Notes: generated by a model not told the origin, from the letters alone. Counted from the stretch's first letter, positions 37,203 to 48,984 are shown. The stretch is 64,000 bases of DNA from Chinchilla lanigera (GCF_000276665.1 NW_004955484.1:163426-227425), one strand, 5' to 3'. Numbers and translations: made by a program.

Positions 37203-37355
37203 TACATATGTGAGGGGGACAGAGAGGAAGGGAGGGAGATAAAGAGTCTGGATTAAATAAGCAAATGTTCATAAATGCATCCCATTGACCATGCCTGATG
37301 ATTTCTCCCAAGTTTCCAATTTTCCATGTATCCATGTATGCACAAGAGCCTGTAC

Positions 37356-37435
37356 CAGTGGTGGTGAACTTACGGCACATGTGCTGAAATGGGTTGTTTG
37401 TAGCATTGAAAGCGGGGAAAGGTTCACTATCACTG
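37356..37435. mobile_element. Very short hAT-like MITE (80 bp)
   Basis: Starts with CAGTGGTGGTGAACTTA and ends with AGGTTCACTATCACTG, imperfect terminal inverted repeats of about 16 bp beginning CAGTG. The 8-bp flanks gcctgtac (37348-37355) and gtctatac (37436-37443) agree at six of eight positions, as expected for an old hAT target duplication. No coding capacity; family not identified. Confidence 0.7.
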
Positions 37436-37443
37436 GTCTATAC

Positions 37444-39360
37444 GATGGGCCAGGAAATGGGCTGATTGCCTCATGCACACAAGTATCTGATCCATATATA
37501 GTTCTTGTAGCTGGCAGCCCACTTACAGATGAAAGCACAAGCACTTAGACTGGGGAAATAGGCTGACCAGCATCCACTGACAGTACTGATAGTGGTCTAA
37601 CCCACAACATCACCAGGCGGACAGAAAGGTAATTTTGATTTAAGCCATGTAAAGATCTCTAATCTTAGCAGTGCTACTGTGTTTGTCTCAGTATCCCAGC
37701 CTCTAAAATTAACTAGTCTTACAATAACCATTTTCCCAAGTGTTAAGAGACATTTTTGAGGAGACATAAACATCTCTAATCGGATACTTTTTACCCAAAA
37801 CTGTATAATAAATCAGGAAATTATTCAAAGACCTTTACCTTTAGTTCTGTTTTTGCCTCATCTAAGATATGACAGATTTATAAAGTATAGATAGATTTCT
37901 AAACCACAGACAGATTTGTAAATGGTGACCTGAATGAGAAGGAGAAATTAGACACCTGTTACTGGAAATTTAACCACACACTTGGTTCTGACCTGATATC
38001 TCAATAACCATTAATAAATCTCTAGGCTAGGGCCCAAAATTCTATTTTGTCCTATAATTTACAAAGCATCTCTTGCATTCAACATACAGGCAAAATGCCA
38101 AGAGAAAAAACCAAAATTGTCTTGATTCATTTGCCAGCTGGCACTTTGGACTGAATGGCCAGCTCCCAAAAAGCTGTCATTATTCAGTCATACAGGAAAA
38201 TAAAATCAATTTCTTGCTTCGTATGCATACTTCTTACTATTGAAAAATTGTCCTAAGAATATACTAATTGCTACTGTAAAACACAACTTCATTGTACCCA
38301 GAATCCATCTGGAAATTCTGAGAGAGACAAATATAAAACTGCTGGCAAGAGGAATTTTGGATTCGATATGATTATTGATATATGGCTGTTAACCTTCTCT
38401 TATTGAAATTATGTCAGTAAAGAGTATCCACTTTTAATGAAAATAATTTGCTTTGATTTATGAACACTGTACATTAAGTGGAGAACACTTTATATAGCTG
38501 TTATATGCTGAAAATATTTGTACATATATAAAATGTCCAGGCATCTAAAAATTACCTTGAAACCCACAATAAATCACCTGTTTTATGCAATTGTAATGAA
38601 AAATTTCTGGTCATTTTCATTAAGTTATTAGTGTTGGTAATATTTACAAACATGTACTACTTGCTTTTAAAAATGGGAGTTGAGATGGGACCGATGTGAA
38701 TAAAATACTAAATTTTAGTCACACTCACATGGAAAAAATGAAATTGCGATGCAATTATTTTTCTGGCTACCACTACTTAAACAACCATCATTTCGAGGCT
38801 TTGGTACAGGCTTTCCTCTAGCAAATGTGCCCATTTGGAGCTTCTTATCCTTCTGTACTTTCCATAACATTCAACCTGAAGTTTGGAGGAAAAAAAACCT
38901 AGAAAGTTCCATAGCAGTGGGTAGTTTACAGTGGGTAAAATCTTGAGGGTAACTTTAATAATTATTGAATGCACTAGAAACTATACTAGAATATGGGACA
39001 ACTGCCACCACAGGGACATTCTGACTCTTTATTTGCTCAACTGCCTGGGTAGAATATTCACTTCACTCAGGAGCTCTAAAGAAATCCAGCTCCAAAAACT
39101 CCACTTTATGATAACTTAGTTGGTAAACTGTGGAAGAAGAAAAGTAGAGTGATTTGGAGGAATCTTGAATTTATAAGAAAGTATGAGATAAATTTTGAAA
39201 TTTCTAATGAAAAATTATGAACACCTATGCACATAGGCATCATTTCATCTTTGGAAGTTGATTATTATTTCTGTATGGTTGATTGTTACTTAATCACTGC
39301 TCCCTTGTACAGACCCATTTGAAATTAGCAATTAGTTAGTAAACTTCTATTTTATTGAAG
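37444..39360. other. Repeat-poor AT-rich DNA, no gene
   Basis: No exon or clear repeat. The frames at 38749-38974 on both strands overlap each other and lack motifs. Parts may be conserved non-coding sequence. Confidence 0.4.
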
Positions 39361-39660
39361 GCAAACTTTCCCACTACTTAGCTGTGCAGTTCAGATGAAC
39401 AAAAGGTAAGCATCTATGCTATTAACACTGATTAGAACCAAATCTGACAAGTTATGCTGACCTGTCAGAATAAAATCAGAAAACTTGCATTTGATTCCTT
39501 TCAAAGAAATTAAAGCCCTAATTTGAAGAAATGCCCCATTTCTATCTACATCCAGCTTTATGATTTATGACAGTGAGAGTTTTCAGCTGAGATAGAAAGT
39601 TGACTCTGTAGGAGTTATTATATAGTGGAAAATGAAATTTCCTAACCTATTTAGATGAAC
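39361..39660. promoter_or_regulatory. Candidate conserved non-coding element
   Basis: Repeat-free block with homeobox-like and GATA/HOX-like words (e.g. 'gctttatgatttatgacagt') and 'cagctgagatagaaag', which carries an E-box. Inference from texture only. Confidence 0.3.
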
Positions 39661-40330
39661 CAGGCTACACATTATCTTTCACACTGATATCTCGCTACCT
39701 TCATTTCAATAACTGCTGCTGCTATTCTCTGCTTACTGAAGGGAGGAGATAAAAAATGTCATTCTGTGAGAGTGGCAAAGTATCTCATATTTATATATTC
39801 AGATAAAAATCTGCTTGAAGAGTAATTTAAATATAAACATATTTAGTAATAATTCTATTTCTGAATCGTCTTGTATTTTGTCCCAGTATTTACAAGTGTG
39901 GATAGCACACTTTACTGACTCATTTACTTTTATTAGTGATATTTCCATACACAATCACTGAGAGGGAATGAAAAAAGGCTTTTGAAAGTTGTATAGTAAA
40001 GACCAATTGTCAGAAAGGTCTGTGAAGTTTCTCTTCTCGTGTGCTCCTTCAAGTTGCTAAGTAGCCCGCTAGTATTTATGGGAACTGTCAGACAAACAAA
40101 CTACTTCACATATAAATAGGCCATAACTTTGGTGGGGTCGTGGTACCTGTCATTTTTAGAGACATCAGTTACCTGGTATAATGAGATTATAACCTTAGAT
40201 AAGGAAACTAGTATGTTCAATAAGAAAACTTTGGAAACATTATCTTGAATAATGTCTAATAAATTGATTAATTGTTTTCTTTTATTTCCCAGTTCCTGTT
40301 GAGATTAGAAAATGAAAAATCACTTGCATT
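39661..40330. other. AT-rich DNA, nothing recognised
   Basis: No repeats or exons identified. Confidence 0.4.
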
Positions 40331-40620
40331 GTGAAACTTTCTGTCTTCGTTGAAAGCTCTCCCTGTCATAAATTATACAGCTGTATGGAGATGCAAATGG
40401 AGCATTTCGTCAAATTAGGATTTCAATTCCTTCCACATTATGGCACCTGCGCATGCATGACCTTCAAAGATAGTCCTTTTCGAGAATTTCCAGATCTGAC
40501 AGGCAGTGCAGTATCAAGGAGATGCCATACATGCGCATTCTATAGGAAGGCGGCAGTGCGCTGAGGGTCAGGTCTCAAGGTCAGAAAGGAACTGACAACT
40601 CACTTAGTTCAACTGTATGC
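40331..40620. promoter_or_regulatory. Candidate enhancer-like conserved element
   Basis: Dense set of known binding-site words within about 120 bp. They are CATAAATTATA, ACAGCTGTAT (E-box), GAGATGCAAATGGAG (perfect POU octamer ATGCAAAT), GCACCTGCGCATGCATG (E-box plus NRF1-like core) and TGACCTTCAAAG (nuclear receptor half-site next to a TCF-like word). An open frame of 77 codons (40331-40564, +) overlaps but has no recognised motif. The block has CpGs preserved in CpG-poor DNA. Confidence 0.4.
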
Positions 40621-40671
40621 GCTCACGCTTGAAGCACTCACGGAAAGAGACAGACTGACTGGTGCTTTCTG

Positions 40672-40855
40672 TGTGGGTTTTAGTCCAGCTCTTACCTTTG
40701 GCATGACACCAGTTACTTCATCTGTGGGCACACATACTTTATTATCTTCACAAATAAAATGGGAATGGCTGTCATAGGGCCCAGTACAGTATTATGATAA
40801 AGATTAAATGTCTTACTAAATGAAAACATTTAGAACCATGTCTGGTACCCACTCG
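40672..40855 (+). repeat. MIR SINE
   Basis: 'ttagtccagctcttaccttt', 'cacaaataaaatgggaatgg' and 'ataaagattaaatgtcttac', then 'tagaaccatgtctggtaccc', follow MIR order. Confidence 0.8.
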
Positions 40856-41204
40856 CCCGTCCTTCCTCCCTGTATGAGGGTCTAGTCATAGCCAGGCCAC
40901 AAGGGAGTTTACAGTGCTTTTCATCAGGCAGATTGTTAATGATGCCTTTCTCTATGATGCCCAAATCCATCTCTTTGAGCTTTCTTCTTGTCCTCATCCA
41001 TCCCTGGAGATCAGGCAGAAAATGCTTCATCAAATCCTACCCTGAGTTAGCTTCACATGTGTAAATTTGGCATGAGTTCCAAAAACAGATATATCTGGTA
41101 GGAACTTGAGGATACACTGGGGCTGCTAACCCAAGTCACCGAATATCACGTTTTCTCATGGTTTTGAAGAAAGGGGGAGCTATTAGAATAAAGATAACAA
41201 ATGT

Positions 41205-41330
41205 CAGTCATTGTTCTACAAATGTTTCCTTCATTGATTAAAATGTTAGATACACACGCAGACACAGACACACAAAATAGTTCATCTGGAAAATTCTTCC
41301 TCGTTCTTTGATTACCATTACAAATTCTTG
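41205..41330. repeat. Local repeat, copy 1
   Basis: 'cattgttctacaaatgtttc' through 'ttcctcgttctttgattacc' recurs in diverged form at 42630-42755. It lies beside a minus-strand L1 fragment, so it may be part of an L1 3'UTR. Confidence 0.7.
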
Positions 41331-41409
41331 AAGGTGTTGCAGTTCCAAGTGTATATGAGTGTTGGAACTCAAATGATGATGATTTTTTAAAAGAAATTAT
41401 TAGTACATG

Positions 41410-41990
41410 TTGCAGGATGTAATGTTTACATTCCTTGTGTGGAGTCGGCACTTGTGAGTAATGCATCTTAATTCTTTCTATCCTCTTTCTCTCCCCTTCT
41501 TCCACTCTCCACCTTTGCTGCCCCGCCCCTTTGAGAAAGACCTGTCTCCCTACTTTACATTATTTATCTTCTATTTTACCCTTTATTTATGATTTGGGTT
41601 TCTCATATAAGAGAAACAATGTAATAATCAAGCTTGTTTATCTGATTTATCACTTGAAATTATAGTGTCAAGGTGTATGCATTTTCCTACAAAGGACTCC
41701 AGTTTATCTTTTTATAGCACAGGAGTAATTCATTGTAAATAGAACATTTTTTTAACTGTTCATTTGTTAATAGACACATAGGTTGCTTCTAAAATTTAGC
41801 TGTTAGGAGTTGTGCTGCTATAAGTCTGGATATGCATATATTGCTGTAATACAATGTCTTTAACTCTTTCAGGAAGATAGCTGGATGTATCCAGAAGGGA
41901 AAGAGCTGGTTAAAATAGAATTTGTACATTTAATATTTGAGGAATCTTCATACTGATTTCCATAGTGGCCATACCAACTGACAGTGAAGT
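41410..41990 (-). repeat. Old L1 3' fragment, minus strand
   Basis: 'tgctgctataagtctggata', ATGCATATATTGCTGTAAT and 'ttcatactgatttccatagt' match the reverse complement of L1 ORF2 end and 3'UTR. It ends abruptly at about 41990 in the ORF2 region. Confidence 0.78.
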
Positions 41991-42629
41991 TGAAGACCAC
42001 AGAGACAATATTGGTTTTGATACTAGATTAACTATGCCCAGTTTTCACACATACTGATCAAGAGGTTCATTATATGTCACTGACAACCACAGATTTTACA
42101 TGACTGCAAAGTTACTCTTGTGGCTACAGTCTTCAGTGATTTCCATTGTGAATCAATGCAGTTTCTGTAGTTCTGACAGAAATCACTTTAATACTATGCT
42201 TAACCTATTTCACTGACAAAAATGTCTGTGAGAGTTTGAATAACTTATCAAGATCTGAAATATTCTCTGATCTAAAAACACTGCAGCCAATTATCTAAAA
42301 TTCTAGGATGATAGCTTCATTTTCTTTAGTTACAATTGGTTATTAATTCTTGTGTTATCTTCTTGCATTTTACTTACCTACCATATTAAAAGTAGATATC
42401 CTCTCTGTACAAATTTCTTTCAGTGGAACCACACTCCCTTTCATTTTAGGTATTATTTTTTTTTTGTTAACTATTTTCCCTGACTTGTTTACATTATGAG
42501 TTGACTAAGCAATATGGAAGGATGTTCAGAAAACAAAGGATCCCATCATCACCACTAGCAGAATTAAGATAGTCTGAAGACTATAGTTTTGCTTCCACTA
42601 TTCAACTCTTTTCATTTAAAAACAACGTT
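41991..42629. other. No gene recognised
   Basis: Unassigned AT-rich sequence between the L1 fragment and the second local repeat copy. Confidence 0.4.
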
Positions 42630-42755
42630 CAGCCACTGTTCTACAAGAGAAATGTTTCTTTCATTGTTTAAAATCTCTTATCTTGCACACACACATGGTA
42701 CACCATTGTTCATCTTGAAAAGTCTTCCTTGTTCTTTGATTACCAGCTGAAACAT
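42630..42755. repeat. Local repeat, copy 2
   Basis: 'cactgttctacaagagaaat', then 'cttgcacacacacatggtac', and TCTTCCTTGTTCTTTGATTACCA match copy 1 at 41205 in the same orientation. Confidence 0.7.
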
Positions 42756-44683
42756 TTCCTTTCAAGTATTTGCTGGGTCTTTCTTATGGATGACAAGATC
42801 ATATGATGTATTCTACAGTTTAACTTTTCTATCACTTGTACATATTTTCAATACAATTATTTTATTTAAAAATATAGAACTTATTCTTGAATACTTTTTT
42901 CCCATATACCTATCATTTATCTATCTTGGATTTTGTGTGTGTGCTTTTAAAGTTGACAAAAATAAGTTTCACCAAATGTAAATAGTAATTATTTTTGGCC
43001 AGTGAGATTTGGGGATATGTTTTATTATGTATGTGTTCTTTTCATCATTGTGTACATTGTATGCATTTATTATTAAAATAGTGGTAGACATACTTTCATG
43101 AAAAGTTTAGAAACTCTTTTATATGTTTCCTTTTTAGGAAACAGATATCTAAAATTCAACAAAGTGAGGTAGAAGGGATCTGGTAATTACACATCAAAGC
43201 CTTCTAAAGATCATAAGACTGAAGTAGGCTATTTATATAATCTTTACAATCCACGCATCTATTTGCCATATATTAGAGAAACCCAGAAGGCATTAAAAAG
43301 AATAGAAATGGTCTACATTTTTAATGTCATGATCATCTTCCTACCATAAAGCTGAATCAAGAAATAAAAATATTCATTACATAGTGAAAGAATTTCCATA
43401 GCATGTAATTGTGAAGATTTTATGGAATTGCCTCATAGTCAGATGCAAGAACTGCTGTGTTTGCGTGTCTGACAAATAACTGGACCACACTAGCTTTACA
43501 CTTTATACTTTTCCATGGGCAAAAACAATTATGGAAATCCTTTTTATAGGTTTTTACAGTAGGAAATACATTTTGTGAAATAAAATAAATTAAATAAACA
43601 CTCGAAAGGCAGAGGATGTCTGAGGGGTGCTGAGTGCCTCTGCTCTAGCTGTCTTTTGAAAACAGGAAGGAGACATTATTTCAGTTTTTAATAGCTGGTT
43701 AACAGTTGGCTTGTGAGAGCTTGCAGACAAATAATGTCAGCTTCATCTCATCTCACTACATCTGACTTCAGGCAAGGAGAGGAGGATCAGTTCTCCCTGT
43801 GAAGGTGGAATGCTAACTCAGCACCTCAGAATGGGTTTCCAAGATACTCAACCCTAAACATCCACTTGTTTTGCAGATGAGTCTCCATTCCAGGTCCTCA
43901 CAAATGTGTCCTGTCTTCTCCACTTCTTACCTTGAGGACTAGGAGATGTCACAAGCATCTGCTCACCCTACAGATCACAGAATTTTAAAAACTAGGTTTT
44001 CCCTTTGCAATAAATAATCAGCCAAACAAAAAGATACAAACAAAGCTGGAATGAAATGAAAATTGAAAAATAGTTTCAAGCATTCAACTATTTATAAGGG
44101 AAATAATTTCACTGGTGTTGTTTACACAATATTAATTTCTTCCTTCTTTCCTCTTTATCATAAATGTGTAAATCATATTCCAGAATTGTGTGATAACCAC
44201 AGTTTGGTAGACTAAAACCAAAAGTAGAACAGATAAACCCAATAAATTTCACAGACTCTAAATAACCCACTTGGTAATTTTCCTAAAGGTCTAATACACA
44301 TACATTCACTACCCACAGTAGTAAAATATGAGCCTTGTAGGTGCCTCAAGTAATTAAGTTTAAGTTACTTTCTTGCTATAAATTCTTGGGCACAATATAT
44401 ATTTGCTCTAGACCTGAGATTTCCCACCTTCAAACCCAACCTAAGGAAGACCGAATGCACATTAAGGTATTAAAACCCTAAGTCCTACAACTCAGTTCAT
44501 TCACTGGAGTCACCCCTGAGATTTACTGATTCTCTAGTAAAATAGAGCTGAGGATAACAAAGTTTTAGGCATCGGAACTCCCAAGATTCCTAAACGTAAA
44601 TAATGCTTCCCTAAGCTCAAGAAACAGCATGCTACTTATATGTAGAACCTGATAAAAACAAATTCATGAAAAAAAGATGAGGG
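42756..44683. other. AT-rich DNA, no gene recognised
   Basis: Mostly unique-looking. 42980-43090 resembles an old LINE 3' end but could not be placed. No exon support. Confidence 0.4.
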
Positions 44684-44839
44684 AGGTTATCAGGGCTTGG
44701 AGACGGGGAAAACAGGGAGACGTTGGTCAAAAGGTACAGTGTTCAGTTATAAAGTGAACAAGTTCTGGAGATCTTCTGTATGGTATAAAAATAAATAATA
44801 ATAATTAAGCCTGAAATTTGCTGAGAGATCTTAAGATTC

Positions 44840-44882
<43 letters not shown>

Positions 44883-45010
44883 CTGTATGTGGTAAAGGGC
44901 TGCCATTTAACTTTTTTGTGGTAATCATTTCACAATGTATATGTACATGAGAACATAATCTTAAAGATACGCAATTTTTGTCAACTATACTTCCATAAAA
45001 TGGAGAGGAA
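44684..45010 (+). repeat. L1 3'UTR with (AC)n tract
   Basis: 'gggaaaacagggagacgttg', GTCAAAAGGTACAGTGTTCAG, 'aacaagttctggagatcttc', 'gtaatcatttcacaatgtat' and 'caactatacttccataaaat' follow the 3' end of mammalian L1. The (AC)n at 44842-44882 lies within it. The long minus-strand frame 44743-45279 is an artefact of this repeat and the purine tract next to it. Confidence 0.85.
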
Positions 45011-45066
45011 GGTGAAAAAAAAGGAAAGAAGGATTGAAGGAAGGAAGGAGGGAAGAGAAGGAGGGA
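45011..45066. repeat. GGAA-rich purine tract
   Basis: Imperfect GGAAGGAAGGAGGGAAG array following the L1 3' end. Confidence 0.85.
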
Positions 45067-45177
45067 AAAATACTCTCCAGATTCCCCCTTGATACTAAGA
45101 TCACATGGTTTCTCTTTTATGAGAAACCCAAAACATAAATGAAAGGCAAAATAGCTGATGGGAAGTAGGAAATTAGA

Positions 45178-45310
45178 TCTTTCTGAATTAGGAAGAGGAT
45201 CATGAGGTGGAGGGAGGGAGAAAGGAGAGGAGGGGAAGGGGATGAAAACGTTCTGGAGATCTAGTGTATCCCACAACAATAATTATTCATGTATTATGTG
45301 CCTGGAATTA
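45178..45310 (+). repeat. Second L1 3'UTR fragment
   Basis: 'gatgaaaacgttctggagat', CTAGTGTATCCCACAACAAT repeats the motif of the preceding L1 3'UTR, so this is another 3' end or a duplicated part. Confidence 0.6.
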
Positions 45311-45403
45311 ATGTACATGTGCCAACTCCACGCAAGGGATGTAAAAATTATGAAATGCAAATAGGCACTAATGAAACGGTTTAAAAGTAAATAGAAAGAT
45401 TAC

Positions 45404-46165
45404 GTGAGAGCTGATTCCTCTTACACCGAGGATGTGAGTACCACAGCCGTGCCACAGTCTGTGGACGGCAGTGCGCTGCCTCCCCAGGATCACCTGTGCC
45501 ACGGAAACCAGCTTCTGAGGACAGCCTCGCTCAGTGCCAGCGCTCTGCGATCACTTCAACTCTCAGAGCCTCTGACGGTAAAAATTGTCAGGAGGACCCA
45601 GTGCCCCCACGTTCAACCAAAATATGTTCTCTTCCAAGACACTCAGTAACTCTCTATTACCCTGTCAAGACCAGCTCCAGAATGTAGCTGGTGGGGCTGC
45701 ATGAAAAAAAGACACGTTTCTATGCTGGAATCTCACAAAAGTGCTTCTTAGAGAACCTGGCTGATGCTCCTTAGACTGCTTCCGGGAAGCTACCCGACTT
45801 CTGGGTCAGGGAAGTAAAGCGCCGCGCTGTGCCTGCTGCCCATTGCTTTCTACACCCTGTGGAAGAAGCGCTCACTGAGCCCGCTGGGAAGCCCCAGCGC
45901 TTCGCCACCCCTGAGAGAGATGAAAAGGCAGTTTGTGCTTGCTGGGCCACTTCCGCGCTTTACCGCTGGGTATCTCCTTACAGGAACCCCCTTCACTCAG
46001 GCTGGCTCCTCAGTTCGCACACATCCCTCGGTCCTCTCAGAGATGAGCTTAGGCCGGGCATGGAGGAAATCTACAGCAGCAAAGCGGAGAACCGTGAGGT
46101 GGCTGACGGAAACGGCAAGGCCTTGGTTTTCTGCCTCTAAAAGCAGTGCTTGAAAGGGCAAATAA
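45404..46165 (+). other. GC-richer CpG-bearing island of unknown nature
   Basis: This block is clearly richer in GC and CpG than everything around it, with clusters at 45780-45960 and 46000-46110. Two plus-strand frames overlap in it: 45404-45649 (81 codons) and 45829-46140 (103 codons), with a third at 45920-46153. None has a domain I recognise. An AATAAA lies at about 46161 in GGGCAAATAAACTTC. It could be an old promoter/first exon of a non-coding RNA, a dead LTR, or a pseudogene. I cannot decide. Confidence 0.35.
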
Positions 46166-47319
46166 ACTTCTTTCAAACATCATGGGGGAAAAGCTAAATA
46201 TAGAAGAAATGACATTCACACATTGGTCATATGAAATTTGAGTGGAAGCTGAATTGGAACTCCGTCCTCACATTCTTTTAAAATTTGCTTAATGTTAATA
46301 TAAATAATAAGCTGATAGTTACATGCTATATTTTATATTGTATGTTTTGCTATTTCTAATAAAATTTTTATAACAGCAAAACCATTATTACTTACCTACT
46401 GTGTTAATCTATTCTCTTGATTTCCCCACACACAGAAGTAGCCTTCGCCAAATGATTAATAGTTTTTATGGTCACAACTAACCGTAATTGAAGCCATGGA
46501 ACTCAGAAGGAAATGAGCAATCCCAAAGATGCAGGCTTCAAGTCCATAAAGAGACAGCAAAATAGTAAGTATCAAGTCCACTTCACTCTTAGTACAGGGA
46601 TTAAGAATCATTTTGTGGTTGCCATTAAAAATACAGCGCCATTGGCATTCACCTTCTTTAAGTAGGGTTGAAAAGCAGACATGTGCTGGAGCCAGCTTGT
46701 GCTGGGTCACTAGTAAATCAATGCTGTGAATTTCTTTTCATGTCTGCTTTAGTGGTATGAAACTGGTAGCATAACATTGACCGTGGTGGGAGTGTTTACA
46801 CCACAGGCATTAGCAAAAGCTACAGATTTGGACGAGGTTTTTCTTTTGTTCTTCCCTCACGCTTTTGCGGTTTACCAATACAAGTCCACTTAATAGAACA
46901 CATTTTAAATGCACATAAATCACATTTAAATAGAAAAATATTTTATATTAAAAATTGTCTAAATAAATGCAACTATTCCCTACATAAAACACTGCTTCTC
47001 ATTTCTCTCTCACCCTGTTCGTTATCTGCCCGCCCACAAGCTTTACTTTCTGAAAATTACATTTTTTCCTCCATCCCACTTGAAATTTTCTGATACCCAT
47101 TATATTTCTACTTTATCATTTATGTGCCAAAAAATTTCATATACTTTCACATTTTGCTTTTATCACTATGTGCGTATAATCTATCCACACATTAGATGGA
47201 AGTTTCCCCTAGAAGAAGTTGGAAACCAGGTTTCCTGATGACAGTTTGCTGTGTAGAAAATTAGTGCATTTCAAGTGAGGAAATTGGCAGTGGTGGTGGA
47301 AGAAAGCAGGGAGCCGGTG
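46166..47319. other. No gene recognised
   Basis: AT-rich, unassigned. A minus frame at 46456-46710 (84 codons) has no known motif. Confidence 0.4.
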
Positions 47320-47555
47320 CTAGCAAGACAGCATAATAGGGACCAACCACTGGCTACCTGCTCACCCTATGCCAGATGTTAATCTTGAGAATTCTATTAC
47401 TTTAAAAACAAACCCTGTTAAACACTTGTGTGTTTATCATGATTTTCCACATAAAATGGGTTTATTTTTTTTTACATTATCACATAGTGGAAGATTTAGT
47501 AGAACAGAGATTTGAACCCAGGTCATGTAGACTCCCTCCAGTGCTCAGAATCCCC
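47320..47555 (+). repeat. MIR SINE
   Basis: 'gccagatgttaatcttgaga', 'aaatgggtttattttttttt', 'agaacagagatttgaaccca' and GGTCATGTAGACTCCCTCC follow MIR order. Confidence 0.75.
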
Positions 47556-47902
47556 AGGGGGACTGAAGATGCCTTAATGCTCAGGTTGGGTGTGGTTAAA
47601 GGCCACCTTAGCACATTAGTGTGTGAGAAAGAGAAATATCTAAACACAGCAAGATACATCCTGTACTGGTCGGAGACAAGGGGAAAATGTAAAAGAGGGA
47701 TGCAGTAATTTGCATTTAAAAACTCACTCTCTGAGTCCTGGATAATTATTCAGAGGCCAACATGACTTGGAGCTTTCTATCAAATATGATTCCATAACCA
47801 GTCTGCTTAAAAGTTGTGCTTAGCACTGAGCTCACTGATGAAAAAGTATGCTCTTGAGGGTGGACGGTTTAGGTGTCCTTCCTAAAAACTGGGCGGCTTC
47901 TG
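47556..47902. other. No gene recognised
   Basis: Unassigned sequence between a MIR and an ID SINE. Confidence 0.4.
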
Positions 47903-47990
47903 GGCCAGGGATGTAGCTCAGTGGCATAAGTGTTTGCCGGGCAAGCCTGAGGTCGTGAGTTCGATTCCCAGTACCAAGAAAAACAAATGT
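47903..47990 (+). mobile_element. ID-type SINE
   Basis: 'gggccagggatgtagctcag', then GTCGTGAGTTCGATTCCC with an intact-looking polymerase III B box, and a GTACCAAGAAAAAC tail. Moderately diverged with a short tail. Confidence 0.85.
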
Positions 47991-48816
47991 GGGGCTCCGT
48001 GACAAATAATTTACTTGGAATTTCATGGTGCATATTGGTGATTTGTGTTTCACTGATTATTGATCTCACCCATGGGGATGATGAAGCCTCTGATCTTTGT
48101 TAAAATTATCTAAATGTATTATACACATTTCCTCCACCCCCAAACACTGTGAAGCTGCGGGGGGAAGGGGGCCAAGGAGAGTTAGGGAGAGGGAGAAAAT
48201 GATCCAAGTAGGTTGTGTGCCTGTGCTCCTCTGCCCACATTAAACCCACTTATCTATATAACCAAAGCAAACAATTTTTTAGAAACTTAAATATAGAAAG
48301 TGGTAAGAATAGTGGGATAAGTGTGTTTAAAGTGAGGCATATCGTATGGGAGATGAATGACAACGTGTCTTTTACTGTAATAAATATTTTCAACTTTTTA
48401 AAAAAGGAAATATTTGCTGTAGGATTTGGAGATATCATTAGATTGATGAATTTCACTTTTATTATTAGTTTTCTAAGACAGTATTTTTAAAATTATGAAT
48501 GAATAAATTCTTAAATACTTTTTGAATCTAAAAAAAATAAAAATTTCCTAGGATGGGCAGGCTCTTTGGCAGATTCTAGACCAATCTAGATTCCTTTTCT
48601 GCCTCAAGTTGGAATCACACCTTCCCTGGGGCTGACTTGCTAAACTTGTGTGAGATATTCCATAATATGTGACCTTGGAGTCCTAGAATTTCTCACAGTA
48701 TTGCCAGTCTCCCTTCAACTAGATGACCCATGCCACCTGGCAGATGACTGCACTCTGCGATATGGCCTAGCATCTCCGTGAACAAATATTCAGTAAGTGT
48801 TGAATAGATTGGGCAC
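47991..48816. other. No gene recognised
   Basis: Unassigned. The frame at 48215-48490 has no support. Confidence 0.4.
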
Positions 48817-48902
48817 GGCTGGGGATTTAGCTCAGCGGCGCAGCACCTCCCTGGCAAGTGCAAGGTCATGAGTTCGATTCTTGGTACCAGAAAAAAAAAA
48901 AA
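48817..48902 (+). mobile_element. ID-type SINE
   Basis: 'ggctggggatttagctcagc' head, GTCATGAGTTCGATTCTTGG B-box region, GGTACCAG and an A tail. Confidence 0.92.
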
Positions 48903-48984
48903 GGTAGATGGAGATTCTGAGTGGCCTCAAAGGTCCTGTCATTCCGTGCAAAACCCAGTTTGGGTAGCTAGTGAGATCTCTTTA

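Noticed and set aside
37586..37607. Near-palindrome CCACTGACAGTACTGATAGTGG
   Set aside because: Only 18 of 22 positions pair; no second copy or context, within chance for this length of sequence.
44743..45279. 178-codon minus-strand open frame
   Set aside because: Made of a GGAA tract, an (AC)n tract and L1 3'UTR; low-complexity translation.
47903..47990. tRNA gene-like sequence with A and B boxes (also at 48817, 53347, 55857 and others)
   Set aside because: Followed by an A-rich tail and, in several copies, flanked by target duplications; these are tRNA-derived SINEs, not tRNA genes.
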